Source: Macrophomina tecta
Lineage: Eukaryota; Ascomycota; Dothideomycetes; Botryosphaeriales; Botryosphaeriaceae
Direction of reading: 5' to 3'
Assembly (NCBI GenBank): GCA_024180945.1
Contig: JAKSGN010000021.1
Location: forward strand, 1 to 64,000
Length of the DNA stretch: 64,000 nucleotides
The notes beneath the pieces were generated by a model, which saw nothing but the letters and a program-made list of their open reading frames with translations, was not told where the DNA came from and made no database searches. The position numbers and the translations under genes are program-made. Below, one piece after another: positions 13,106-24,321 of the stretch; the stretch's first letter is position 1, and every line of letters starts with the position of its first letter.

Positions 13106-13325
13106 CTTTAACTACTATTCTTATAAGAAAAAATAGTTTCGAGAAGAGAAATACTTAATAATAAGATAATATTATCTAATACTTAATACTAACTAAGTAA
13201 TATAATAAATGACGTAGATATAAATAATAATGGTTTTTTATAGCTAACTATAGCCGACCTCTTTTAGGTTATCTAAGATATATAAGGCTAGATCGGCAAA
13301 CTTCGTAGATAACTCTAGAAGTAAA

Positions 13326-14068
13326 TGTTACGAACCCCAGAGGACAAGGGCTTTATGACCCCACGGGTAGGAAGCCCGCACGGGAAAAGGCACCGCAGGG
13401 ACCAAGAACCCTCACGGGCAGCAGAGCCGCACGGCCGGAACGCCCGCACGGGAAACCCAGCCTCAAGGGAAGGCGGCACGTACGGCCCCGAGCCAGGCAG
13501 CAACAGAGGCCCGCACGGGAACGACGCCCGCGCAGCACAGCGACTACCCGGAAGAATAGCAGGACCGAGTTCCCGCAGGGGAAAGACACCCACAGGGAAA
13601 GGGCACAGATCCAGGAAACCGACTTCGGACACAAGGGACGAACAAGAGAATGTCGAACATGTCGTCCGCTCATCAGGGCAGAAGTCGGGTTCCGGAAAAC
13701 AGGCCTTAGCGCCCAAGTCACGTGGGACCCACCGGGCCCACTGGATAACGAAGGATCACGACTATCCTCCACGACGCTTGGATAACCAAGGATGCCAACT
13801 ATCCACCACTATCCACAGATTGCTACACATTTCCTACAGTATATAGACACACTCCTTAGATAGTACTTTGACCTTCGTGGTCAACTCAAGATTCCAATAC
13901 AGACTTATTGGAGGTAACAAGCCTGACGCGCACCGCGCACCAACCTATCACGTGACCGCTACCCATCGTTCCAATCCTTTACCCTTCTCTTGCCCTTCAA
14001 GGTAAACCCTACCGCTACCTGACCCTACTAGGTGACTCCTAAGCCTAGTGGAAGAGGCCGCCGTTACA
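13326..14068 (+). repeat. 743-bp gypsy-type LTR, un-RIPped copy
   Basis: Begins TGTTACGAACCCC and ends GCCGTTACA (TG...CA), with high GC and normal CA/TG content in the middle of an AT-rich RIPped tract. It lies at the junction between gypsy relic 2 and the truncated end of gypsy copy 2. The flanking 5-mers (GTAAA and CTAAC) do not match, so a plain solo-LTR insertion is not proven. ORFs of 130-170 codons within it are frame noise of a GC-rich repeat. Confidence 0.75.
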
Positions 14069-14133
14069 CTAACTCTTAATTTTATCTCTTTATTTAGCTA
14101 TTTATCTACGGGTAAAAGAAGATATTTAGTCTA

Positions 14134-15986
14134 ACGTGTTTCACCACCGAGCCGTCCAAACCACCGAGCCGTCCACTTCCTCACCAACATCACACTTTGA
14201 ACTCAAGTTATTCAACACAACACAAAAATTTCAATAAACTAGTAGCGATCCTAGATTACTCAGTACCTGTTACCTCCTCTGTACAAGTCCGTCTGTTGTG
14301 CCCGGTCTTGCCGCAGTTCCCACAGCGCCGTTGAGCCCCCTGCGCGCCCTCTGCGCGAGCCTTCTTAGAGGGCTGTTCGCTGCCCTCTGCCCCCCCAGCG
14401 CCCTGAGGATTAGATAGCTGACCGCCGTCTACCATTGTTAGCGTGCCCCGATTCTGTACGTACTTTCTTTTACGCTGTTTCTTCTTGTTTGCGGCCTCTG
14501 TGGCCCTTTGAAGGGCAGAGAGTTCGTCGCGTACTAACACAGCAGAGTGCACCATGAATGACGCGCCTTTTACGAGCGATTGAAGCGATCCACGCGCCTC
14601 TGTAGGTGAGGAGCTGCAATACTGCCTTATCTGCTGATAAAGTAGCCTTGATTGGGCCTCTAATTCGCGCATATTGCTGGGCGTTTTGGATTCCCATGGG
14701 ACAGCCTCTGGTGCAGGCGGTGTAGGCGTACGAAGCCTGACATCAACCTTCGATAACACAACCTGCGGGTCGAGCGGCACCAAGCCAGCTCCTCGGAAGC
14801 TTGCACAGATATTCTCCTTTGTGAACACCTTGTAATAAGCCGCCTTGTACGCCTGTATAAAGGCTGGTTTGTCGATTTTTGTGGCCATCAAGCGCGCCAA
14901 GCCTGAGATCTAAGAGCGGTACGCCCGCTTTAACGGCGAGAAAATGCCCACATCAAGCGGCTGCAGGAGGTGCGACGAATGCGACGGCATACAGACGGTA
15001 ATAATCTTCTCCTCCTTGCACAGATCCTAGAACTCAATTAAGTTATAGCTCTCGTGGCCGTCGATTATGAGCAGCCGGTACACCCCCACAGTACGCGACT
15101 TTATATGCGCGTTAAAGTGCTCTAACCACTTCACTCCAAGCTCATTTATCGTCCAGCCGTTGGCGCTGACAGCAACAACCCAGTCCTCCATGCCAGAGGT
15201 GTCTTCGTACCAAGTGTTAATGTGGTTCTTGCCGGCGAAGATCGTAAAGGGTGGGATCGTCCAACCGAGCGCGCTAATCGCGTTAATAACTAAAGTCCAC
15301 TCGCGATTGCCTGGCTAGATAAATTTTCGTTTTCCGCGCCTTTCAGAGCCTGTAATAACTAGCAGAGAGCCTATTACGCCCATCATAAAGCCAGTTTCAT
15401 CAAAGTTGTACGTATCCTCGTCTAGGATACCGTACTTCTCCTTCACAGAGCGAACGAGGTCGAACTACCGCTCGATAACCACTGGGTCCTCGTTTAAGGC
15501 TCGCTGGCGATCGTACGCGCGAGTCCAGCACGTTTTGAGCTCATCTCTGCGGCTGATGAACCTGTCTGGCTAGTTCTTGCCCACGGTACCCCCGTCGCGC
15601 TCTGCCAGCAATTTGTTGGCCATATCACGTAGTATATCCTTGGAGGGCGGAAACCCTCTCGAATCCAGGTCCAGTATACGCTCGACAATCGCGCCTTCTT
15701 CATGTTTGGTAAGCTTCTTGCCGTTAGGCACAGCTTCTACGCGTGGTATGGCACCTGCGCGTCGGTCGCGTACGGTTGATCGGGGAGCAAGGTACTCGCG
15801 ACAGGTAGCTCTTTCGCTGTGCGACGCGTGGGTATCAATAGATTGGATAGCAAGGTTAATATACTGAGTTTTCTGGGATGATTTCATAGCGTTGTGGTGA
15901 TGCATCGTGTTGAGTTTTCATCCGATGCGTTTTTGGTGAGGAAGTGGACGGCTCGGTGGTTTGGACGGCTCGGTGGTGAAACACGT
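14134..15986 (-). mobile_element. Second Fot1/pogo-like transposon family, 1853 bp, non-autonomous through nonsense mutations
   Basis: Flanked by TA at 14132-14133 and 15987-15988, with perfect 54-bp terminal inverted repeats (14134-14187 and 15933-15986) beginning ACGTGTTTCACCACCGAG. The repeat contains a 17-bp-period tandem duplication (ACCACCGAGCCGTCC twice). Gypsy copy 1 preserves the empty site: the TA at 3233-3234 lies in the equivalent integrase sequence with nothing inserted. The terminal repeats differ from those of the 10.5-kb element, so this is a separate family with the same architecture. Confidence 0.92.
14256..15905 (-). pseudogene. Pogo-like transposase pseudogene, five in-frame TAG codons
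   Basis: The frame from the ATG at 15905 to the stop at 14256 is 1650 nt, exactly the length of the intact transposase at 10547, with no frameshift. It is broken only by TAG codons at 15570-15572, 15465-15467, 15315-15317, 15027-15029 and 14910-14912. In context they sit where Trp (TGG) or Gln (CAG) is expected, for example after GGTVGKN and before PGNREW. All fit C-to-T changes at CpA on one strand or the other, that is, light RIP. A DNA-binding N-terminus, a DDE core and a C-terminal CCHC knuckle (CGNCGKTGHNRRTC) are all recognisable. Sequence similarity to the 10547 protein is clear but partial. Confidence 0.9.
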
Positions 15987-18900
15987 TATACTTAATTCTA
16001 AAATTATAGTATAATTCGCTCTAGAACTAGCTCGTAAACGTTAAGCCTCTATTTAAGACTAGGCTATTAGGCGGCCTAAATTATATAAAGATATTATTTA
16101 TAATAAAGTTTATAAGCGTTACTCTATTAATCGTCTTTCTAACTAGTAGGTAACGTATATATTTAATAAAATAGTTAATAAGTACGAGAACTATGCTATA
16201 TATTTAACTATTTCGTTCTATAGATTCTAGTAAGTCTATAATAAAATTAAGAAAGTAGTATCTATAGAATTAAGCGGCTATTAGTAGTAGCTATAATAAT
16301 TTATACGGCTTATACCGGCGAGCCTTATTATATTAATAGATATTATAGCTTTATATATATTTTCTAACGTTCGTAGTAATATCTTTCTAGTAGTACTTTC
16401 TAGAAAGTATCTTCTAGGTACGGTAAATACTATAATAGCTACTACTTAAATTATTATAATTTCTAAATAGGATTTCCTCGCGTAGTAAAGTATACTTTAG
16501 TACGTATACCCGCTCTTTATAGCGTAGGAGTCCTTACTTATTAATTATATATTAATTATATACTAAAAGTATTCTTTTCGTAAGCTATTCTTATATATTT
16601 ATATAGAAGGCGTCCCTTCGTTACTTAATATAAATAAAATTAACTAACGATTTAGAAGTAGCTTTAAACGCTATTTTAGTTATAGCGGCTACTATTACTA
16701 TAAACTAAGGTATAAAGCTTTATACTAAGCTTATACTAGCTCCCTTATAGTAAGTATATACCGAAGGTACTAGGCCCTTATAAGCGAACTTATCGTGCTT
16801 CTTATAAGTAACGAAATAGACTAAAATAGTTTAGTAATTACTATCGCCGTTTATATATAGATTTTTTTTATACTCTTAGCCGGGATTCTTAGTAGTGTGT
16901 AGGAATTCTTCTAACCCCTAAATCTAGAGTTTATATTATAGTATAGATAATATAGTATTAAGATAGATACGCTTATTATTCTTCTTAAAGCTAAGGGCGT
17001 AGTCTAAACGCCTTAAAAGAGCGTCCGCTAGATTAGACTTACCCGGCTTATATTTAATATTAAAATTAAATTTAGCTAAGACTTTAGTATACTAAGTCTA
17101 TTAAGCCGTAAGGTTCTTAGTTATTATAAAATAATGTAGGTTATTATAATTAGATAATACCTATACCGGTATTTATATATATACTAGGTAAGGCCTCTAA
17201 TACTTAAAGTACTATATAATCGCGTAGAGTTTCTTATCGTAGATATTATACCATATTTTAGTACTAGCGAACTTATAGCTAAAATATATAATAAAGTACT
17301 AATAGCGCTAGTTATCCTCTCTATCTAGTAGTTAAAGAAGGATACCGCTATAGATATAGTTTAATATATTGGTAATTAGCATAACTAGAAGATTTAGGTT
17401 ATAGTATCGTAGTATAGAAGCCTATATAAAGTATACTTTTAGTCTACTAAACGTCTATTTTACTTCTACGGGCTATTTCTAGGGCTTATACTATTTAGTT
17501 AGCCTCTTTTTTAGCGTTCGTTTAGCCCCCGAATTAGAATCTTAGGCTACTTCTTTTAGTAAGCTAGTTAGTAGTTAAACTACTATAAAGTAATTCTATA
17601 TAAAGCATTTATAGAAGTTAGTAAAGTCTAGAAAAACCTAAATATTACGATAGCTTTACGGCTTTAGCTAGTTCTTAATAGCTTTAACTCTTATAGGGTC
17701 TATAATAACCCCCTAGGGGGTAATAATAAAGCCTAGAAACTCGACGTACTTTATATAAAAGCTATATTTAGACGGTTTTACGTAGAGGTTTTAATTATAT
17801 AATCTTTAGAGAATATGTTTAATATACTTAATATACTAAGACTTATCCACTAAGTATATAAGTATATTATCTAAGTATACTACGTAAATCATATCTACTA
17901 GGCCTTTTAGGGCTTAGTAGATATATAACTAGAAGATTACGGGTATATTAATTAAGCTAAATAGTATAACTAGATACTTATAATATCTATAATATATCTT
18001 AAATACTATTTTCTACTTATTACCTTTCTTTATACGGATTCGGTAATAAGTATTATATAGATCTAGTTTAGTAAAGATCTTTACGGTACTTAGGTAGTTT
18101 AGTAGCTCGCCTACTAGTAGTATAGAATAGCTATTTTTAACTATAACCTTATTTAGGCCCCTATAATCCACGTATAACTATATAGTACCATTTACCTTAG
18201 GGGTAAAGAGAATAGGCGCGCCTATAGGCGACTTACTATATCTAATCTACCCCCGTTCTAAGGCCTTATTAATATATTTTCTAAGGATTTATAGTTCGGA
18301 TTAGAAGAGTCTATATAGGGGTATTAGCGATAGCTTAGAACCTATAATAAGATTAATAATATAATTAAACTTAGTATATTATAGTAGCTTAGTAGCTTAT
18401 TTATCTAAAAATACGTCTAAGTACTTTTTATAAGTATTTAGAATTTTATCGCGGACCTTCTTAGCTATCTTAGCTAGTAGTATATCTACTAAACCGGCGA
18501 GTTTCTTATATAGTTCGTATACTCTTTAAATACGAGAGTATAGCCCTTATAGATAGAAGAGAGTTTAATTAAATAGAAGCTCTTTTAAATTTTAGTTACT
18601 TCTGCCTTACTTTTTATATATATTTAGTATACTTTCTGCCCACGAGAGAACTATAAAAGAGTTAAAGTTATTTCTTTAACTTTCTAGATTACCCGTAGGC
18701 GAGAGCTAGTAGTTAAATAACTAAAAAAAGTCAATAGGCTTTTCTAATTCTAAGTTCTAGAATAATTTAGTAGCACTTACTAGATATATACGCTCTAGCG
18801 AGTTTATACTCTAGTAAAATATTTCTCTTCTAAAATCGATAACCGGCCTAGTAGCCCTAAGCTAGAGTATATTGAGTATAGTATTATAGCCCGTAAACGA

Positions 18901-20478
18901 GCTACTCTAGTAAGATTAGAGTTTAGTAGTATGCGTAGCGCCCTCTAAGTCATATATAGTAACTTCTATATAATAAGAGTCGTATAATGTAATAATAGTA
19001 TTATTAAGAAGGTGGGTAAACGGCCTAGTACTAGCTTATATATTTTATAAGATAAGTTGCTCTACGTATTTAAGAAATACGAGGTTTAGATTGCAACTAT
19101 AATCTATTAATACTCGAATTTTAGTAGAACTAAATAGGATTTCTATTAAAGCGATAATTTCTATATATTTTAAACTATCTCCCGTTTAAGGCCCTAACCG
19201 TAAAAAGAAGAGAAAAGCGATTAAAACTTCTCTTTTTTCGAGTCTTACTTATCTTTATAGTTCACCTAGTTAGTGTAGCCTTTAGTCTACTTTTTACCTA
19301 TATTTAGAGTACTAGATCTATACGAATTACCTACGTTCTTTAGAAGAGCTAAAGTTTTAAATCTTTAGTTCTCTTTAGCCTTCTTACTATTTCTAAAACC
19401 CTTATAGGGACCGTTACGTCTTAGGCTAAAAATAGTAAAAGGGCGCTTAGTTTTCTATAACTACTACTTATTCTCGCTTTTTTTATAGGGCCTCGTTATC
19501 TTTAGCGTTTACTTAATATATTAGATTTTAGCTACTAAATCCTCTTCTACCTATATCCTAGTAAGAAAGAACTGGCGTACGAGCTCCGTATATATAGATA
19601 GTAAAAGCTAAGAATAAATCTAGTTAATATAGTAATCTACGTTTTAAATCTAATATATAAATTTATCCTTATATATCTTTATTTAGATATAGAATTTTAT
19701 AAACTTCTAGCCCTTCTTTATTACTATAGTATAATAACTAATAGCGTTATTAAGACGATAGATAATAGAGTTATAAATATAATTCTATACTAACATCTTA
19801 AACTTCTACTAGAGTAGTACTAGTTTTTTCTAGTTTATTAGACGTCTTTAGATATACTAGAAGAAGATCTTATATTTAGATAGTTCTTTAGTAGCCTAAA
19901 GAGTTCTTTTAAGATAGTTCTTATCCGCCTAGTATACGCCGAAACGTATCTCTATTATATTTATCTATAAGTCGTATAAGCCCTAAGTAAGGCCTTTAAG
20001 TTTTAGAGGTAGGTTTCTTACGAGAAGATTAAGTCGCTTTTCGCTATCGTCTACTTTACTTTTCGTATACGTTTTGCCTACGTTTAGCGTAGAGACGGTA
20101 GGTAGTTCACCATTAAGGGCCGCTTATAGCTATTATAGAATCTTAACATAGTTAAGATATTCTAGAAGCTTAGCTTCTAATATATCTTTCGTAGATACGC
20201 TACGTAAGCATTATAGTTCGTTAATAGCTATAGGTATTTCTAGTTTAGCCACGTCGTCTATTAGGTATTTAATACCCTAGACGCTTCTATCGACGATTAG
20301 CATTTAATAATCTTTAGGGATTAATAAGCCTATTTCTATTTATTTGCCTTAAGTATTCGAACGGCTTTATTAGCCCCTTATTTCTATTATCGTAAAATTA
20401 TTCTTTTCGTTAAAATCGTTATATATAGCCCTTTAAGGCCGGCTACTTTTCCGAAAAAAATTAAAAAGAATTTAATTA

Positions 20479-20669
20479 TAAGTAAATAGACTAGTTATAA
20501 GTAGAAAGCCTTTAGAAAAGTTATATATTCTTAGATATAAATTCTTAGTAGTATAGAATTTACTCCTTAGTAGTGTTATATACTAGGGGCCTATATATAG
20601 TATATAATAAGTATGTAGAACGCACGGTATAAGTACCCTAAGAATATACTAGGGCCTATTATCCTAATA
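20479..20669 (-). repeat. 191-bp LTR (5' LTR of gypsy copy 2)
   Basis: Third copy of the 191-bp LTR, same ends as 768-958 and 7725-7915. The copia relic begins directly after it. Confidence 0.8.
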
Positions 20670-22450
20670 ATAATACTAAAAAGATAATACTGCTTACTTA
20701 GATATTTAAGTATAAATTTAACGAAAACGGCTATCTACTAAAATATAAGACACGTATTTATATTAAAGATAATTTATAAATAACCTAAGAAGATATCTTT
20801 ATAGCTATTCTAGTCTTTCATATTTTCTAAGCGCTTATAGCTATTATTTATGCCTTCGACCTTAAAATAAGATAATACGATGTTATAAATACATTTCTAT
20901 ATATTCTACTTAAGTAAATAACGTACTATAAGCTACTAGAAGAAATAATATTAAAAAATAAATAAGTTCTTTAACTACTAAAAGCGTTATACGGTTTTAA
21001 AAAATTACTAGTACTTTAGTAATATTACTTCTATAATATACTTATAGAACTCGGCTTAGAACTAGTTCTAGATACTCTATATCTTTATATAAATAATTAT
21101 CTATTTATGTTCTTCTTTATAGATAACGTTATTATTACTTTTTATAAAGATAACGAATACTACGTAGATATATTCTAAGAGGACCTATTCTAACGCTATA
21201 AGATACGTATAATAGGTAAAATCTAGTAGTTTCTTATACTATGTATAGTTCGTAACTAATAAGAGCGTTTACTCTAGCTATCTTAAGAATCGTACGTTAA
21301 TAGCTTAATTACTAAATATAATATTAAGAAAGTAAACACTCTAGTAATATCTTTACTATAAGATAAGCCTCTTACGCTAAACGAGAACTTATACGTAACG
21401 CTATAAGACGTTTATATCTTCTAAAGTAAGATAGAATTAGTATAGTTCGCTATGGTTGGTATGGGGGTGGATATTATTTTTATCGTATTAGCTCTATTAG
21501 CGTATCTAACTAATTTTTCTTACTAATACCTCGTACTAGCGTAGAGACTTCTTAAATATCTTAGAGAAATAAAGAAACTTACCTTATACTTTAATAGCTT
21601 AGTCTATTAGAATAAATAAAATATCTTTATAATTAGTAGTAACGCGGTATATGTAAATGATTAAGAAACGCGTAGAAGCTACTAAAACTTACTCGTTACG
21701 CTATTTAGAGGTCTAGTAGATTAAAAAGCTACTAAATAACTAACTATTACTATATTAACTACCGAAGCCGAGCTTTTTACCTTATTTAAAATAGCTAAGT
21801 AGTACTTCTAGTAGAAATGATTCTTTAACTAACTATAGTTTAATCTAGGCCATCTTATATAGATTTAGTATAATAACTAAATAACACTACGGCTTATAGA
21901 GAAAAGCGTTAGAAAACTAATAATAAAGCTACGCTATATTAATATTTATTATTACTAGCTTAGATAAGAAGCATTAGTAAGTAATATCTACTTTAGATAG
22001 ACGCCTATAGCTAATATAATCGCAGACGGACTTATAAAGGCACTACTAAAGTAGAAGTACTAGATATTCGTTAACTAATTAGAACTTACGCCGCTAACTA
22101 GATAAAATAACTAAGTTTCTTCTATTTTCTTTATTTAACGTTATATACTCTTATCTTCTTATTTAGATGTATATAGCTTGTAGCTACCCGCTTGGCTAAA
22201 TTATTAGCTACTTATTAGTTATTACTTTATATTCTATTAAAGCTAGTAACCTAGCCACCTATATAGTTTAATAGTCTAGATAAAGCTAGGTTTAGTTAGT
22301 AACCCTAAACTATAGCTAATAGAACCCACTCGCTATTTTTTTTTAGCCTCGAGTTTATAAGTTTAATTCTTAGTTATGTACGTAGTTATTCTTTTTGCCT
22401 ATAGCTACTGTCATATCGTGCGCTGGCTTCACCACCACACGAAGGGGGTG
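20670..22450 (+). mobile_element. Ty1/copia relic (RT to RNase H), RIPped
   Basis: Plus-strand translation with stops gives copia reverse transcriptase. It reads FDLEIRQYDAVNAFLNS near 20850-20920, LLKALYGLKKSPLLWQYYF near 20980-21040, and FFIDNVIITF at about 21112-21145 (YVDD-type active site). RNase H follows with TEAELFTLFKIAKQY near 21765, and then RLIEKSVRKLIIKLRY and IADGLIKALLKQKYQIFV up to about 22085. In this reading Gln is restored for some TAG/TAA codons. The gag and integrase parts are missing on the left. The last 60 bases before 22451 have ordinary composition and include a GAAGGGGG purine run suited to a polypurine tract. Confidence 0.8.
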
Positions 22451-22587
22451 TGTTGGAATATCACGTGTATGTACGATAAACTTTAGCTTAGTCATGGAAG
22501 AGGACGGATAAGAGGACTCCCCTAAGCGTCCCTCTCACGCCTTATGCCACTTATTCTCAATTGATGGTATCACCACCAAATCCAACA
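22451..22587 (+). repeat. Probable 137-bp copia 3' LTR
   Basis: Starts TGTTGGAATATC directly after the purine run GAAGGGGGTG and ends AAATCCAACA, giving the inverted TGTTGG...CCAACA ends common in copia LTRs. It is not RIPped although the pol it follows is. The other LTR is not in the window, so the call rests on the ends and the position. Confidence 0.5.
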
Positions 22588-22865
22588 ACTTGAAATGACT
22601 GTGCCGACCTGGTAACCATGAACGCTGACTGCAAACACCCTGCACTGATCATTCTTTTAACTTTTCCCGAATGATTGGAGCAAAATAGATTGTAAAACCT
22701 ATTGAACAGCTACCCCGAAGCTCCATTCCCACCATAATGACTTCATTTCGTTCTGAAAGGCAATTATATGACGTAATTGTTTCCCCAGGTAAGTGAGACA
22801 TTGACCTCCCTCCGCAAGCACCGCATTGCATTAAGCTCGCCGTATCAATATGGACTGCTCTAGTA

Positions 22866-24321
22866 TTAGGCGAATGTGACGGGTCGTCTGAGGCGAACCA
22901 CCGGTCCTTCATCATCCGAATCAGAATCCGACACCTCGGACAGCTCAGCGGGGCGAATGCTATCGGCAACAACGTTTGATGACTTCGTTGCCTCGCCGGG
23001 ATGAGAGCGTACAACAAACCTATCGATACGGGTCTGCAATGGCTTCGTAATTCTTGTAGGGGTGTTGTTAAGACCGGTCCAACCATTTTTGTCCACCACC
23101 GCCTTGTTATTGGCCATGTTTACCGATCCCGTAGGAGGGTAAGTAGGGTTCGCGGATACAGGCGCATCGAACGAAGTAAAAAAGTCTTTCACCGAAGTCT
23201 GGAAGGGTTCCTGGAGCTTCTTCGAGGAGACTGCGGTTTGAAGTATTTTCGCGCTTGGTGATTTCTCTTCACCACTGGAGTCAGCTTTTGGATCTTAGTA
23301 ATGAGAGAAATTCCCTTACCACTTGGACGGTTGGGAAGCGTGGTGCTCTTTGTACTCAGAAAAAAAGCTTTCATAAGGTTCTTGGAGGCGAGGCTTGGGC
23401 GACAGGTCGAAATATCCTTACTCCTTTGACGATATGCTGCTCTTAGCTGAGCCTTCTTCGCATTCCAGTCTGTTCTTTGAACTACGGTCATGCTGCCGAA
23501 GAATTTCGGCGCCCATTCCTTCATGTACTGCTTTTGGTATGATTTTTTCTTCATTGCCTTCCTGGCGGCATCTGCTGGGGTCCGGAGGGCGTCTGTCAGG
23601 GGAGAATGGGTGCATGCACCGCGGTAGTGAAGAAGGTCATAGCTCCCAAAGGGACACAGACGGTAAAGATCCCGATGACAGCTTCCTTGGCCTTTGAATG
23701 AACCCATCCAGATCGCGAAAACACATTCGGCAACGAACGAAACGATCTTGTGGTGGCGCTTCACCTCATCCGAATGCTCTTGAGGACTCGGGATCTGCAA
23801 CATCGTGAACCAATGGGACGTGCGTCCCGTGGAATCGTACATCAATCGGTGGAAATAATTGGCCCTAAACGTGCATGTTAAAATTGCGGTGTCAAATTTA
23901 AAAAAAGAGGGGGGTGGGGGATGCCGCAGGTATTCACTCACTCAGTCTTGATGATAGACGGTTGCATGTGTCTTCTCTTCCTTCCATTCAACCCCCCTAC
24001 AACATCACTCGTAGCGGAGCCAGTGTAGAGATGGAAGTGTTGTTCCTCCGAGGCAGGAATCAACAAGCAGCCGTAAGTCCCCCAACAGTTCGTTTCGGCC
24101 CAGGGAAGCTGGAGAATATCCGCGGTGGTAGGTATCTCGCCGGTTGAAAGCAGTCGCTTAAAGGCTGGGGAGACATATTCGTTGAGCTCTTGCGTCCACT
24201 CTTCCGATGAGCATTCCTGGACAGCGGAAGCCCAGACATCACTCATCAATTCGTTCGTGAGGCCATTGATAATTGTAAGGGCAGTTTCCCCGAACAGATT
24301 CGGCGGTATGGCTGCACTCAT
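22866..24321 (-). CDS. GIY-YIG-like nuclease domain protein, paralogue A
   Basis: Three exons are proposed: 24321-23942, 23864-23356 and 23293-22866, giving 438 residues. The first intron (GTGAGT...TAG, 77 nt) is well supported: it joins KTE to ANYFHRLMYD in the same position as in the paralogue at 30 kb. The second (GTACAA...AAG) is chosen only because a frame change is needed to reach the open C-terminal exon. The end of exon 1 reads CWGTYGCLLIP then HLYTGSATSD and GGLNGRKRR, matching the GIY, YIG and Arg elements of a GIY-YIG nuclease. Exon 2 has VAECVFAIWMGSF, whose Glu is a candidate catalytic residue, and CTHSPL. The C-terminus is basic, then acidic (SDSDSDDEG). Function unknown. Confidence 0.6.

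Larger units (their letters stand above)
7916..13325 (+). mobile_element. Ty3/gypsy relic 2 (gag zinc knuckle to RT), split by later insertions
   Basis: Plus-strand gypsy remnant. Near 9425 a RIP-altered zinc knuckle reads YRYNTGPYK, with Tyr where Cys and His are expected. Reverse transcriptase follows at about 9890-10460, including the active site YLDNILIY near 10225-10255 and then KYLGFIIIPRYISID. The frame is cut at the TA at 10464 by a pogo-like element. Joining the two flanks through one TA puts FLLRFTNFY (12318 onward) in frame with the upstream KKVQ, as in the usual gypsy VQ-FLGFxNFY block. A second cut at 12363 is a 743-bp LTR, after which LTTILIRKNSFE resumes (13108 onward). Stops and CA/TG depletion show RIP. 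The 13150-13325 part is not identifiable. Confidence 0.75.
14069..20669 (-). mobile_element. Ty3/gypsy copy 2 (same family as 768-7915), 3'-truncated, RIPped
   Basis: Collinear with copy 1 from about 3165 to 7915 in the same orientation. It has the RT active site VVYLDNILIY near 17880 and a 191-bp 5' LTR at 20479-20669. The end corresponding to copy 1 positions 768-3165 is missing, replaced at 14068 by the clean 743-bp LTR. A pogo-like transposon (14134-15986) is inserted in its integrase region. The two copies differ mainly by transitions, and each has many stops. Confidence 0.85.

Noticed and set aside
13315..13846. ORFs of 130-173 codons on both strands
   Set aside because: They lie within the GC-rich un-RIPped 743-bp LTR. 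LTRs do not encode proteins and the RIPped twin destroys both.
12363..14068. The two 743-bp LTRs as the ends of one deleted element
   Set aside because: One copy is RIP-saturated and the other clean, the flanking 5-mers do not match, and the sequence between them reads as gypsy relic 2.
1..22390. A Starship-type giant element with a tyrosine-recombinase captain
   Set aside because: No captain-like gene or cargo layout is seen. The repeats are ordinary LTR elements and pogo-like transposons.
22649..23086. 145-codon minus-strand ORF under the 3' exon of paralogue A
   Set aside because: Different frame from the exon that continues the paralogue, with no similarity to paralogue B.
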